From Cryptomeria japonica (taxonomy: Eukaryota > Streptophyta > Pinopsida > Cupressales > Cupressaceae), in assembly GCF_030272615.1 (NCBI RefSeq), contig NC_081409.1, forward strand, positions 880,549,220-880,613,219: a stretch of 64,000 bases of DNA, given 5' to 3'. Under the pieces are notes generated by a model. That model worked only from the letters and a program-made list of their open reading frames with translations, was not told the origin of the DNA and ran no database searches. Below are positions 55,039 through 64,000 of this stretch, one piece after another. Position 1 is the first letter of the stretch, and each line of letters starts with the position of its first letter. A program made the translations under genes and the position numbers.

Positions 55039-57180
55039 ATGCTTGAAACTCGTCTTCAAAAATCTAGGAGAGAAACTAAAGAGGCTCAAGAGTCCGCAAA
55101 CATGAGTTCTTATGAGTATGACAACGATATATTTTTCAATACTGATCACACTACATTGCCTGACATGGATGTCTATAGAAACATTCCAAATGTTGAGAAC
55201 ACAGACACTGCAAATGACAATGCTACACATAATGACAATATGGACAATTTTTCAATACATTCAGCAGATGTGGAAGAATCCATTATGAATCCCCATTTCA
55301 ATCGGTTGGTTGAGGAAATAATGAGGAGAGATAGACAATACTTCTTACAAATGATGGCACAAAGTGGAGCCAAGATACCTCATGATTTTGACATGTCTCA
55401 AATAATGGAAAATCGACCTTTGCAACAAACTCACTCCAACATGGATCAAAGGAGGCCTAATAGTGGAGGAAATAGAGCACCATATATGGTACCTGAAGCA
55501 CCATCATCTTTGCTTCAAAAACCAGAGGTCCCACATACACATGGTCAAGCATATGATACTCACCTTTGCAAACCATTATGGAAGTCTTACGTAGACAGAT
55601 ATGCTCAATCACATACTCAAGCTACGAATCAACCAAAAAAATTGGATATGCAAAGGCATGCTCAAAATTTGGACATAAGGAAACCCCGTGTCAAATTTGG
55701 GGGCAACACATTAGAACATGACATACCTGTAGAGTATGGCATACATGCACAAAATAGATATGGTGTTCCTCAACATGAATCTATACCAAGTGGTCCATAT
55801 ATGCAGCATCACTATAGACCTCCTCCATATGAACATGTGTATGATCAATATCATCCATATATGCAACAGGCTCCTCCTCCAATTGGTGCCTCAAACATGG
55901 GGTATGCTTCAAGAAGTCAATCTCCACCTAAGAGCAATTTGGAGCAACAAATCAGGGACTTACAAAAGAAAATGGAGGACATAAATACACCGAAGCCAAC
56001 ATACACAATGAGAGACATATGTCCTTATCCATTCGACAAGAGCATTCCAATGCCTCCATTTCCTACACACTTTGTGATGCCTAAATTTGATAAGTATAGA
56101 GGAAAAGGAGATCCTAAGGCACACATAAGACAGTTTTTCACAGCTTGCATTGAAGTAGCTTCAGAAGAGACATATTTGATGAGATTATTTCCACAAAGCT
56201 TAGGTGATCAAGCTATGGAATGGTTCTCTCAACTTCCACCTGGTATTAAGTCATGGGGTGACTTAGCAGAGGCATTTATTCAACATTTATCCTACAATAT
56301 AGAGACAGACATATCAGTCACTACTTTATGCAACACCAAGCAAAAGGAGGGAGAGTCTTTTGCATCATTTTTACAAAGATGGAGAAATCTAGCCAGCAGA
56401 TGCTCTTGTGAAATTCCACAAAAACAAATGGTAGAAATGTTCACCCAGAACGTTAACAAAGACATTGGCTATGATCTAAGGAAAGCTTGTTTGTCCACCT
56501 TCAGGGATGTTATTGAAAAAGGCTTATCAACAGAAAAGGTCCTAATTGACCAAGGAGTCATTAAGATATTCAAGGAAAACAAAGATGACTTTAAAGGAAA
56601 AGACAAGCCAAGATTTTGGAATAAAAACAAGAACATAGTCAATGATGGTGTTGTTGATGCCAACACAGTGCGACCCAAGTTCATCTTTTCAGGATCAAGT
56701 TCTACAAACAATCAAGTGAATACTCAAACAACTTCTAGATCACGAAGGAAGTACACTCCATTGGGAGAACCACTTGAGTCAGTCTTCAAAAAGCTAGTGG
56801 CAAACAAGGTGATCACAGTTCCAGATTTTCCTCCATATGAACCAAAAGTTAAACCAAATTGGTGGAATGATGATGAGTATTGTGAATTTCATAAGAGCAA
56901 GGGTCATAAGATAGGAAATTGTCATCGACTGAAGAACATCATGCAAGATCTCATTGATAGAGGTGACATTGAGATTGAGGGACACTCATCCAATCAAGAA
57001 CATGGGATGTTTAAGGAACCATTCCCAAAGCATGACAAGGGAAAAGCTAAAGTCACAGATGATCAAGCCAACTATACTAGAGCACCTTACAACTATGATT
57101 CAACTATCAATCATATCTCGATGGACAATCATGTCTCTACTATTATCATCAAGGACAAAACTCCTGAGACTTCTACCTAG
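55039..57180 (+). CDS. gag: Gag of element C
   Basis: 713 codons without interruption. N-terminal part (residues 1-120) is acidic; 120-320 is rich in proline, histidine, tyrosine and glutamine. The Gag core is at about residues 345-505 (YRGKGDPKAHIRQFF, LFPQSLGDQAMEWFSQLPPG, SWGDLAEAFIQHL, ESFASFLQRWRNLA). The knuckle YCEFHKSKGHKIGNC (CX2HX4HX4C) is near residue 613. It would form the particle shell and bind RNA. The start ATG follows the leader; a second Met at residue 22 (ANMSSYEYD) is an alternative. The TAG at 57178 may be natural or a mutation. Confidence 0.82.
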   Translation: MLETRLQKSRRETKEAQESANMSSYEYDNDIFFNTDHTTLPDMDVYRNIPNVENTDTANDNATHNDNMDNFSIHSADVEESIMNPHFNRLVEEIMRRDRQYFLQMMAQSGAKIPHDFDMSQIMENRPLQQTHSNMDQRRPNSGGNRAPYMVPEAPSSLLQKPEVPHTHGQAYDTHLCKPLWKSYVDRYAQSHTQATNQPKKLDMQRHAQNLDIRKPRVKFGGNTLEHDIPVEYGIHAQNRYGVPQHESIPSGPYMQHHYRPPPYEHVYDQYHPYMQQAPPPIGASNMGYASRSQSPPKSNLEQQIRDLQKKMEDINTPKPTYTMRDICPYPFDKSIPMPPFPTHFVMPKFDKYRGKGDPKAHIRQFFTACIEVASEETYLMRLFPQSLGDQAMEWFSQLPPGIKSWGDLAEAFIQHLSYNIETDISVTTLCNTKQKEGESFASFLQRWRNLASRCSCEIPQKQMVEMFTQNVNKDIGYDLRKACLSTFRDVIEKGLSTEKVLIDQGVIKIFKENKDDFKGKDKPRFWNKNKNIVNDGVVDANTVRPKFIFSGSSSTNNQVNTQTTSRSRRKYTPLGEPLESVFKKLVANKVITVPDFPPYEPKVKPNWWNDDEYCEFHKSKGHKIGNCHRLKNIMQDLIDRGDIEIEGHSSNQEHGMFKEPFPKHDKGKAKVTDDQANYTRAPYNYDSTINHISMDNHVSTIIIKDKTPETST

Positions 57181-57519
57181 CGACCCAGGATTGTCCTAAG
57201 AGGTGTTGGATCTTCTTCCAAACCTACCTCTAAATGTCATGTTACAACTCGTCGAGGTAAAATTACTTTGCTAGGTGCCTCCACTAAAAATACCACTTCT
57301 TCATCAACCAAACCTGAGTATGACCTTGTAGAATAGTTAGGGAAGACAGCCGCGCTCATCTCCATCCTTGAGCTCTTATGCATATCCCCCGCTCATAAAG
57401 CTATTCTTGACAAAATCTTGAGAGACACCGCCATTCCTACTGATCTGAACGTGGACTAGTTTCAAGCCATGGTGGGATACCTTTCCGTTCCACACTCCCT
57501 TACATTCACATAAGCTGAT

Positions 57520-57840
57520 GACGCCTCCATAAGTCAGCCACATAATGCACCATTACACATTGAAGCCTTCATACACAAACATAGAATCAAACGAGTCCTG
57601 ATAGATGGAGGAGCTAGTCTAAACATTTGTACATTGACCACCATTAAACAATTGGGATATTCTGATAAAGTTGTGAATTCAACAAATCAAATCACCATCA
57701 ACGCATATGATGATGAAGAACGCTCATCCAAGGGCACAGTCACCGTACCTCTAAGAATTGGACCAGTTACAAAGGATGTGGTTTGTCAAGTCTTGGATCT
57801 AGATCTCACTTATAATATATTGCTAGGACGTCCTTAGATC
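57520..57840 (+). pseudogene. Aspartic protease of element C
   Basis: Contains RVLIDGGASLNICTLTTIK, with catalytic Asp at 57604-57606 (DGGAS in place of DTGA), and ends with LDLTYNILLGRP, the second conserved block of retropepsins. TAG 57835 cuts it just after GRP, where a Trp or Gln would be expected. Confidence 0.75.
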
Positions 57841-58290
57841 CATGAAATGAGGGCAGTCCCATCGACATATCACCAATGCAGTAAGTTTCCTCACAATGGA
57901 GTCGAGGTAACAGTTAACAGTGATCCTAATCCGTTCATATATTGCAATAACCTGAGATCACATACTGAGACCATCATTCCCAGTAATCGTGAAGTTGTTT
58001 CTTCTTCAGCATACATTGATCCTGAGTCATTGAAACCTTCGACATCAAAACAAGGTGAGCTTAAAGGCAAATTTCAGGACAAAGGCATGGGAGAATACAC
58101 TTTAAATCAGACCATGTATTTATGACAAGTCATAAGTTCTCCAAAAGAATATGGAAGGCCACATCCTAACAAGCAAATATCCATTGTGGTACTCGAATGG
58201 GACCCTACTACCTTTCAAAGATGGGGCGAACTGGAAGAGGAAGGTTTATACAAAATGCTATACAAAGACATTGAAGATGACACACAAGGT

Positions 58291-58450
58291 CACATCAATA
58301 TACCCGGTGAGAAATATGGCAAAGGCTTCAAGATTCTACAAAAATTCGGGTATGATGGAAAAAGCCCTCTTGGGCTACGAAAGGAAGGCATCATGGAACC
58401 TTTACAACCTGAATTGACTATAAAAAGGGAACGCTCGAAGGGACTTGGTT
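58291..58450 (+). pseudogene. G-patch domain of element C pol
   Basis: GKGFKILQKFGYDGKSPLGL followed by an EGIMEPLQPE segment and KGLGF. The glycine pattern matches G-patch domains that sit between protease and RT in Tat/Ogre elements (and after protease in betaretroviruses). Such domains bind RNA or helicases. No equivalent is obvious in element A. Confidence 0.65.
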
Positions 58451-59459
58451 TTCTGACTTCCAAGATCCACACTAAAAGGACAGAAAAAGCATCACAAATA
58501 AAAGTTGCCAAAATTCAACAAGAGGATCGCTATTCCACAGACTCCAACGAATGGGAATGGGGTTCAGATAAATCCTCTAGTGACTATGAGCTCACCGAGA
58601 CATTCAGAGAGCCAGATGAACCCACAGAAGAAGAGGAATTTTATAAAAAGTTCAGAGTTGGTCAAGACACAACCCATAAGGAGGCCACACAGTCTTTGTC
58701 TCAAGGTTCTAGGTTGAAATCACATAGGATGAGAACACCTGTCCCAGAATGCACTACTAGTGATGACAATTTGGATTTGCTCGCGATCGAAACTAATGAG
58801 GAGAGTGCCATCGATGATCTCGACGATTTCCTTGATATACCCGAATATAACCACATCTTCACTCTTAGGCCCGCTAACTCTGAAGATAATAAAGGCCTTC
58901 CCCTTGTTCACCATCAACTTATTGACTGGGATCATGAAGGACCAGCACAATTTGACACCTTCCAAAATGATGAAGCTATTATTGACTATCTTGGTATACG
59001 AGATGATCTTCCCCTTGGGGACCATAAAGCAGGATACACTATAGAACTCAACAACATGGCATATTTTGGTGAGGGTGTCGGACCTTCCAGTCGCAAAAAT
59101 GTGAAAATAAGAACAAATCAAAGGTCTTATGGAAAAAACCACACTGTGGCGCTATCCGATCCAAAAAAAGTAAAAAGAAAGGACATATCTGAGGGCGAAA
59201 ACCTCTTTGAGGCACCCGAAGATGGAAGGCTCGACATTCTCCCAGCATCATATGAAGAAAAGTCATCCATGTTGGTCGAAGAAACTATCAAAACAAACAT
59301 TGGTACAGAAGAGGTTCCACACAACATATTCCTCGCCCAATCATTGACAGAGTCCGAAAGGTCAAAATTCATAGGCTTCTTCAAAGAACGACAAATCGAC
59401 TTTGCATGGTCATATGCTGATATGCCTAGACTGGATCCGGATTTGGTAATGCATCATTT

Positions 59460-60201
59460 GACAGTCAAACCGGGGGCAGAGCCAGTGAAACAGAAATTAA
59501 GAAAAATGCATCCACAAGTGGCATTACTAGTCAAAGCAGAGCTGGAGAAATTATTGGATGTCGGATTCATACGCCCAATTGATTATCCTGAATGGATCTC
59601 CAATTTAGTACCTGTCAGTAAACCGGATCGCAGCATCAGAATATGTATAGATTTCAGAGACATCAACAAAGCTTGTCCAAAGGATGACTTCCCATTACCA
59701 AATATTGACTTGATTGTTGATCTCACGGAAGGTCATGAAATGTTATCATTAATGGATGGATTTTCTGGTTATAATCAAATTAGGATCGCACCCAAGGATC
59801 AACACAAAACATCATTCACTTGTCCTTGGGGAACTTTCAGCTGGAATGTCATGCCCTTTGGGCTAAAAAATGCAGGTGCTACATATCAAAGAGCCATGAC
59901 TACTATCTTTCATGATCTCATGCACGTAACCATGGAAGATTATGTTGACGATCTTTTGGGTAAATCAGTAGACAGAGATACACATTTGGACATACTTTCA
60001 GTCATCTTTGATCGGTTGGAAAAATACAAAGTAAGGTTAAACCCCAAGAAATGTGTCTTTGGAGTAACCTCCGGGAAGCTCCTAGGATTCATTGTGTCCA
60101 AAAGAGGAATCGAGGCCGATCCAGCAAAAGTCAAGGCCATCTTGGAGATGCAACCACCTAGAAATATCAGTCAACTTCGATCCTTACAAGGCAGACTTTA
60201 G
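59460..60201 (+). pseudogene. Reverse transcriptase of element C
   Basis: Blocks in order: ISNLVPVSKPDRSIRICIDF, DINKACPKDDFPLPNID, LSLMDGFSGYNQI, MPFGLKNAGATYQRAM, YVDD at 59941-59952, LNPKKCVFGV and LLGFIVSKRGIE. Catalytic residues are all present. The segment ends at TAG 60199, just before the RNase H. Confidence 0.9.
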
Positions 60202-60209
60202 TCCATATG

Positions 60210-60730
60210 GAGATTCATAGCGCAACTTGCAGATAAGTGTAATCCTTTTCAGCACTTGCTATATAAAAACATCAAATTCAAATGGGATGATAATTGTCAA
60301 TAGGCTTTTCAGACACTCAAAGATTATCTTTTGAACTCGCCAGTTTTGATGCCACCAGTTCCAGATCAGCCTCTGTTACTATACATCTCAGCTACTCCAA
60401 CAGCATTGGGGGCACTCTTAGCACAACAAATTGCTGAGGGCAAGGAAAAGGCAGTATACTATATCAGCCGCACATTGGTGGGATATGAGCTAAACTACAT
60501 ACCAATCGAATGTGCATGTCTCGCCGTGGTCTTTTCTTCACATAAATTACAACATTACATGCTCACTCATAAGACTAAGTTGATTGCAAGGATAGATCCG
60601 TTGAAATACCTTCTCAATAAAGCAACACTTACTGGGTGACTAGCCAAGTGGGTAATGATCCTAAGTGAATTTGACATCGAGTATGTGGACAGAAAAGCAA
60701 TAAAAGGATAAGCAATCGCAGATCAATTAG
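60210..60730 (+). pseudogene. Ty3-type RNase H (connection) domain of element C, degenerate
   Basis: LLLYISATPTALGALLAQ replaces the usual LYxDAS, so the first catalytic Asp is missing. Then KAVYYISRTLVGYELNYIPIE and the C-terminal part with WVMILSEFDIEYVDRKAIKG. Stops at 60301, 60637 and 60709. This pattern is usual for Tat elements, where a second RNase H takes over. Confidence 0.75.
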
Positions 60731-60799
60731 CAGATGCCCCCATGATTGATGATGTTCCTCTAAATTCAGAATTTCCAGATGAATCCATTTTAACAATAT

Positions 60800-61190
60800 C
60801 ACATGCAAAACCATGGCAACTGTACTTTGACAGCTCATACACACAACATGGAGCAAGAGCGGGCATCCTCTTCATAACCCCTCAAGGCAACTCTATACCA
60901 AAATCATACCACTTATCATTTCCTTGCACTAACAATATAGTGGAATATGAGGCATTAACAACTGGATTACGAATTGCAGTTCAGTGGAAGATCCAGGAAC
61001 TTCATGTTTTTCAGGATTCTCAACTGGTCATCCATCAAGCAACTGATGATAAATTAATGCCTTACAAACAAATGGTGGACGACTTGAAACAACACTTCAC
61101 AAAGATAGATTTTGAGCAGATACCAAGAGAGCAGAATCATACTGCAGATGCCATGGCTACAATTGCTTCACTGATCGATCTACCTCCAAA
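60800..61190 (+). pseudogene. Plant-type RNase H of element C, after the Ty3 RNase H
   Basis: WQLYFDSSYTQHGARAG (first Asp), NNIVEYEALTTGL (Glu), FQDSQLVIHQ (Asp) and REQNHTADAMATIAS (last Asp): all four acidic residues are present and the stretch is open. This is the same domain type as 14620-15020 in element A, but here it follows RT and the Ty3 RNase H, its usual Tat position. Confidence 0.85.
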
Positions 61191-61439
61191 TGAGACCCGC
61201 TATGAGTTCTTGGTGGACAACCTTTTGGTTCCCTCATATGAGATCACTCCTACTGAAATGATATGTGTTGTTGGTCCTGAATCCCAGTTATATGGTTCCA
61301 TCTTCACATACCTTCGTGATAATACCCTACCTCCTGATCTATCAAATAACCAATGCCACACCTTCATTCGCCAATCCTCTTGATATGTCATTTTAGCTGA
61401 TATTCTATATCGGTGAGGTCTAGATGGCACTCTTCTTAG

Positions 61440-62544
61440 ATGTTTAGAAAGCGATGAAGCTCAGATTGCGTTACGTGAAGTGCATGAAGGGATATGTGGT
61501 CCACATGCTAGTGGTCCTACCTTGGCCAAGAAACTCATTAGGACTGGATATTACTGGCCCAACATGGAAAAAGACTCATATCAGTTTGTCAAGAAATGTA
61601 AGCAATGTCAAATTCATGGAGACCTCATACATGCGCCAGCACAAGAACTACAACCACTTGCATCTTCTTGGCCTTTTTGTCAGTGGGGACTCGATCTCAT
61701 AGGCAAGATTCACCCTCCTTCTTCTAATGGTCATAAATTCATTATCACTGCCACAAAGTATTTCACAAAATGGATTGAAGCCGTGCCTCTCACACAAGTC
61801 ACTGGAAAATAGATTGCCACGTTCATCCTTAACTATATTATTTGCCGATATGGTATTCTTGTTTCCATTATTACTGATAACGGGCGTCCCTTCAAAAATC
61901 AGGATGTTCGTGAACTCTATGACCACTTCCATATTTCTCATCGTTTCTCCACACCATATTACCCCCAAGGTAATGGCCAAGCTGAGGCGTGTAATAAAAC
62001 AATCCTTAAAATCCTTAAGAAGACAGTTGACGACGCTGGCCGTAATTGGCATATCCAACTCAATCCTGCACTTTGGGCCTACCGCACAAGTGTCCGCACA
62101 CCTACAGGAGCTACACCATATTCACTTGTCTACGGTGCTGAAGCCATCTTGCCTATTGAGGTCGAGTTACCCTCTTTACGGGTCTCTTTGCAAAACATCA
62201 TCAGTGATGAAGATTATAGGGTCTCTCGCTTACAGGAACTGGAACTACTGGATGAACGGAGACAAACTTCTTTTAACCATCTCAAGGCTTATCAACAACG
62301 AATGAGTCGCAGCTACAATCATAAAGTCAAGCCTCGCACATTTGAGGTAGGTGATTTGGTCCTCAAAGAAAACCCCAAGAATCAGCAAGACAGAGAGAAG
62401 AAGGGCAAGTTCGAACCAAATTGGCTTGGTCCTTACATCATTATAGCAGTATATGGATCTGGGGCATATCAGCTCTCAACTACAGAAGGTGAACCTTTGG
62501 AGGATCCTATCAATAGCATGCACCTTCGCAGGTTCTACACATAG
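61440..62544 (+). pseudogene. Integrase of element C
   Basis: Zinc module with VHEGICGPHASG, GYYWPNM and CKQCQIHG; core with GLDLIGKIHPPSS (Asp), ITDNGRPF (Asp) and GNGQAEACNKT (Glu); C-terminal module LGPYIIIAVYGSGAYQLST and MHLRRFYT at the end. One TAG at 61810 lies between the first and second Asp; otherwise open. Confidence 0.87.
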
Positions 62545-62724
62545 CTCTTCTGAATATCCTAATTCAAAAATACAAAAAAAATCAAAAAAATTCAAAAAAT
62601 ACAAAAAAATTATAAAAACAAAAAATCGTTACTTGGTGAAAACCTAGCAAACAGGCGCCTTGTGACACAAAAAACACATTGAAAAATCAAAAAAAGTAAA
62701 GAGAAATAATTTTGTCCAATGGTG

Positions 62725-62741
62725 AAAACCACTTCGGTTTT
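62725..62741 (+). other. Hairpin 1 in 3' UTR of element C
   Basis: AAAACC and GGTTTT around the 5-nt loop ACTTC. Confidence 0.5.
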
Positions 62742-62758
62742 GCCCTGGGAAAGTACCA

Positions 62759-62778
62759 TGGTGAAAACTGGGTCACCA
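62759..62778 (+). other. Hairpin 2 in 3' UTR of element C
   Basis: TGGTGA and TCACCA, perfect 6-bp arms around 8 nt. The GGTGAAAAC words at 62721 and 62760 show a local duplication. Confidence 0.45.
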
Positions 62779-64000
62779 GCGCCATGCGTAGAGACATTGC
62801 TCCTCCCTCCTTCAGGATTCACTCTCAGCCTTTCACTTTGCACACACTCACGACCTATTTGTTTATAATAAACTTACCCATTCCCATCATGGCTTGTTAT
62901 TGATCTACCTAAGATTGGTTCGCCATTCATAATAAACTTCCCTTTTCACCTCCCTTTCCATCCATGATAAATCAGATCCTATCTGTGGCTAAGGCAAATC
63001 CTATGTCTAGTGATGGGTGTGGAACTAAGAACATCACATGTTTCGAGGAGTACAATTTCTTCTAGCTTTCTTCAGTCTATCCGTGCACAAACTGCAATAA
63101 AGAAACATTTGCATCGCCAGTCCACAATAAAGTTTCATCTTCTCTGCAATAAAGTATCAACTTCATGGATTTAGTCAGTTTCAGATGAGACACAGCAGCA
63201 ACAATGAGCTTCAACAAATCAAATCTTTCAGCAGATTCAGACAACATATGGTTCAATGCGATTTATCCATTTTGTGAAAGTAAACATTGTGACCACAATC
63301 AAATAAGACTTATACAAGTGACAAGAGACACTAAACTTGAGGACTACAGTGGATGTTAGTGTCGTGTCTTGGTTTTCTTTTGATTTTATCTTTTGGTGAC
63401 ATGTCTTTTAGCTTTTCCGGGATGTCTCTGACTAGAGATTATATCTCCAGGATGTCTTTGACTAGAAAGGCGAGGATGGGGTATCGTCACCTATTTTTGT
63501 TTGCTGTTTGTGGATTGTCTTTTAGTAATGCTATGACTTGTCCAAGGATATGAGGACACTATGAGTCTAGTATGAACTGGGGCATTCCTTGTTTGTGACT
63601 GTCTTATCTCCATGCAAACAAGTACAATGACTTTCTGGGTCGAACATATGCCTCGATTGTCATAACCTACTTGCCATAATAAGCTCAATGATGATAACAC
63701 ACAAGAAGCTCTTTCACTTTCATATCTTCTATCTTTCATCCCCCTTTCTTGATTGACTTCCATCATCCTTCTCGAGTCCGCGTCGCCTACTATCACATGA
63801 CTGAGTATAATGACACACCAAAAACATTTGCATTTCATGTAGTTGCACCTGCATTACCACATATAAGCATCTCATACATACATATAGATATCACAATTGC
63901 ATCACATCCTGCACACAACACCTATTAGCACAATTTACATTTGCATTATCATATTCATCTGCATTACATACATTCACATTTGCATCATGCATACACATAT

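Larger units (their letters stand above)
55039..62544 (+). pseudogene. Element C gag-pol polyprotein, single frame with 13 stops
   Basis: ATG 55039 to natural TAG 62542-62544, 2,501 codons in one frame, no frameshift. In-frame stops are at 57178, 57334, 57457 (TAG), 57511 (TAA), 57835 (TAG), 58123 (TGA), 60199, 60301 (TAG), 60637 (TGA), 60709 (TAA), 61381, 61414 (TGA) and 61810 (TAG). Most fit one-base changes from CAG, CAA or CGA. Gag is intact up to 57178, and the G-patch/RT part (58186-60198) is one clean stretch. If the stop at 57178 were natural it would be a gag terminator, but the same frame simply continues into protease, so a mutated CAG is as likely. Confidence 0.88.
52078..64000 (+). 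mobile_element. Element C: Tat-type Ty3/gypsy retrotransposon, 3' end outside window
   Basis: Starts TGTAGACACCC inside the copia protease frame, after AGATG (52073-52077), which is the expected left target duplication. It has a 766-bp 5' LTR, a PBS, a 2.2-kb leader, and one long frame with Gag, protease, G-patch, RT, Ty3 RNase H, plant-type RNase H and integrase. No second LTR start (TGTAGACACCC) occurs before the window end, so the element is longer than the 11.9 kb seen here. Confidence 0.88.
62545..64000 (+). other. 3' untranslated part of element C
   Basis: No gene. An A-rich tract (62566-62626) is followed by two hairpins: AAAACC/GGTTTT (62725-62741) and TGGTGA/TCACCA (62759-62778). 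From about 63840 the words CATTTGCAT and CATTACATAC recur. No LTR start is seen before the window ends. Confidence 0.55.

Noticed and set aside
1-64000. tRNA, rRNA, attachment sites, bacterial operons
   Set aside because: None seen; only tRNA-complementary primer-binding sites of retrotransposons.

Overview
The window looks like nuclear DNA of a seed plant, most plausibly a gymnosperm. It is AT-rich, intron-bearing and dominated by nested LTR retrotransposons, with only fragments of ordinary genes. There are no bacterial or organellar features. The gymnosperm assignment is inferred from the repeat texture and is not proven.

Layout. 1-3428: non-coding flank. 3434-26323: a complete Ty3/gypsy element of the Tat/Ogre type (element A), 22,890 bp, bounded by the 5-bp duplication GTCAG. 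Its two LTRs are about 7.3 kb each. Each LTR carries a degenerate array of GC-rich hairpins, a TATA box, a reading frame of about 1,074 codons, and then a second promoter and poly(A) signal. The internal region encodes gag-PR-RNase H-RT-RNase H-integrase in one frame broken only by stop codons. 26324-28971: continuation of the flank. 28972-38078: a multi-exon pseudogene of unrecognised family, split inside an exon by element D (30754-37672, minus strand), a non-autonomous gag-only LTR element. 38625-39068: two 5' exons of an ABCG transporter. 41639-41737: an isolated signal-peptide exon. 42471-42736: a palindrome cluster. 44590-45760: a DUF4283/zinc-knuckle pseudogene (minus). 46250-48060: a Helitron RepHel fragment (minus). 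48140-48350: a fragment of a D-family LTR. 48351-52077: a Ty1/copia element (minus). 52078 to the window end: element C, a second Tat-type element inserted in the copia protease, whose 3' LTR lies outside the window.

How the parts relate. The right side is a stack: D-type LTR, then copia, then element C. Elements A, C and D share a Gag knuckle of the CX2HX4HX4C type. A and C both encode an extra plant-type RNase H, but in different places: before RT in A, after the Ty3 RNase H in C. In both, the 2,400-2,500-codon polyprotein frame is closed only by point nonsense changes, with no frameshift, as expected from deamination of methylated cytosine.

The most unusual object is element A. Its LTR contains a protein gene of its own, placed upstream of the presumed genomic-RNA promoter. 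None of the stops in that gene is shared between the two LTRs, so the frame was probably intact when the element inserted. Other structured signals include a 166-nt-period hairpin array, two 37-nt hairpins with compensatory changes, a duplicated primer-binding site, and in element C a CGTCTG motif repeated every 20 nt in two leader clusters. All coordinates and counts were read by eye, without alignment software.
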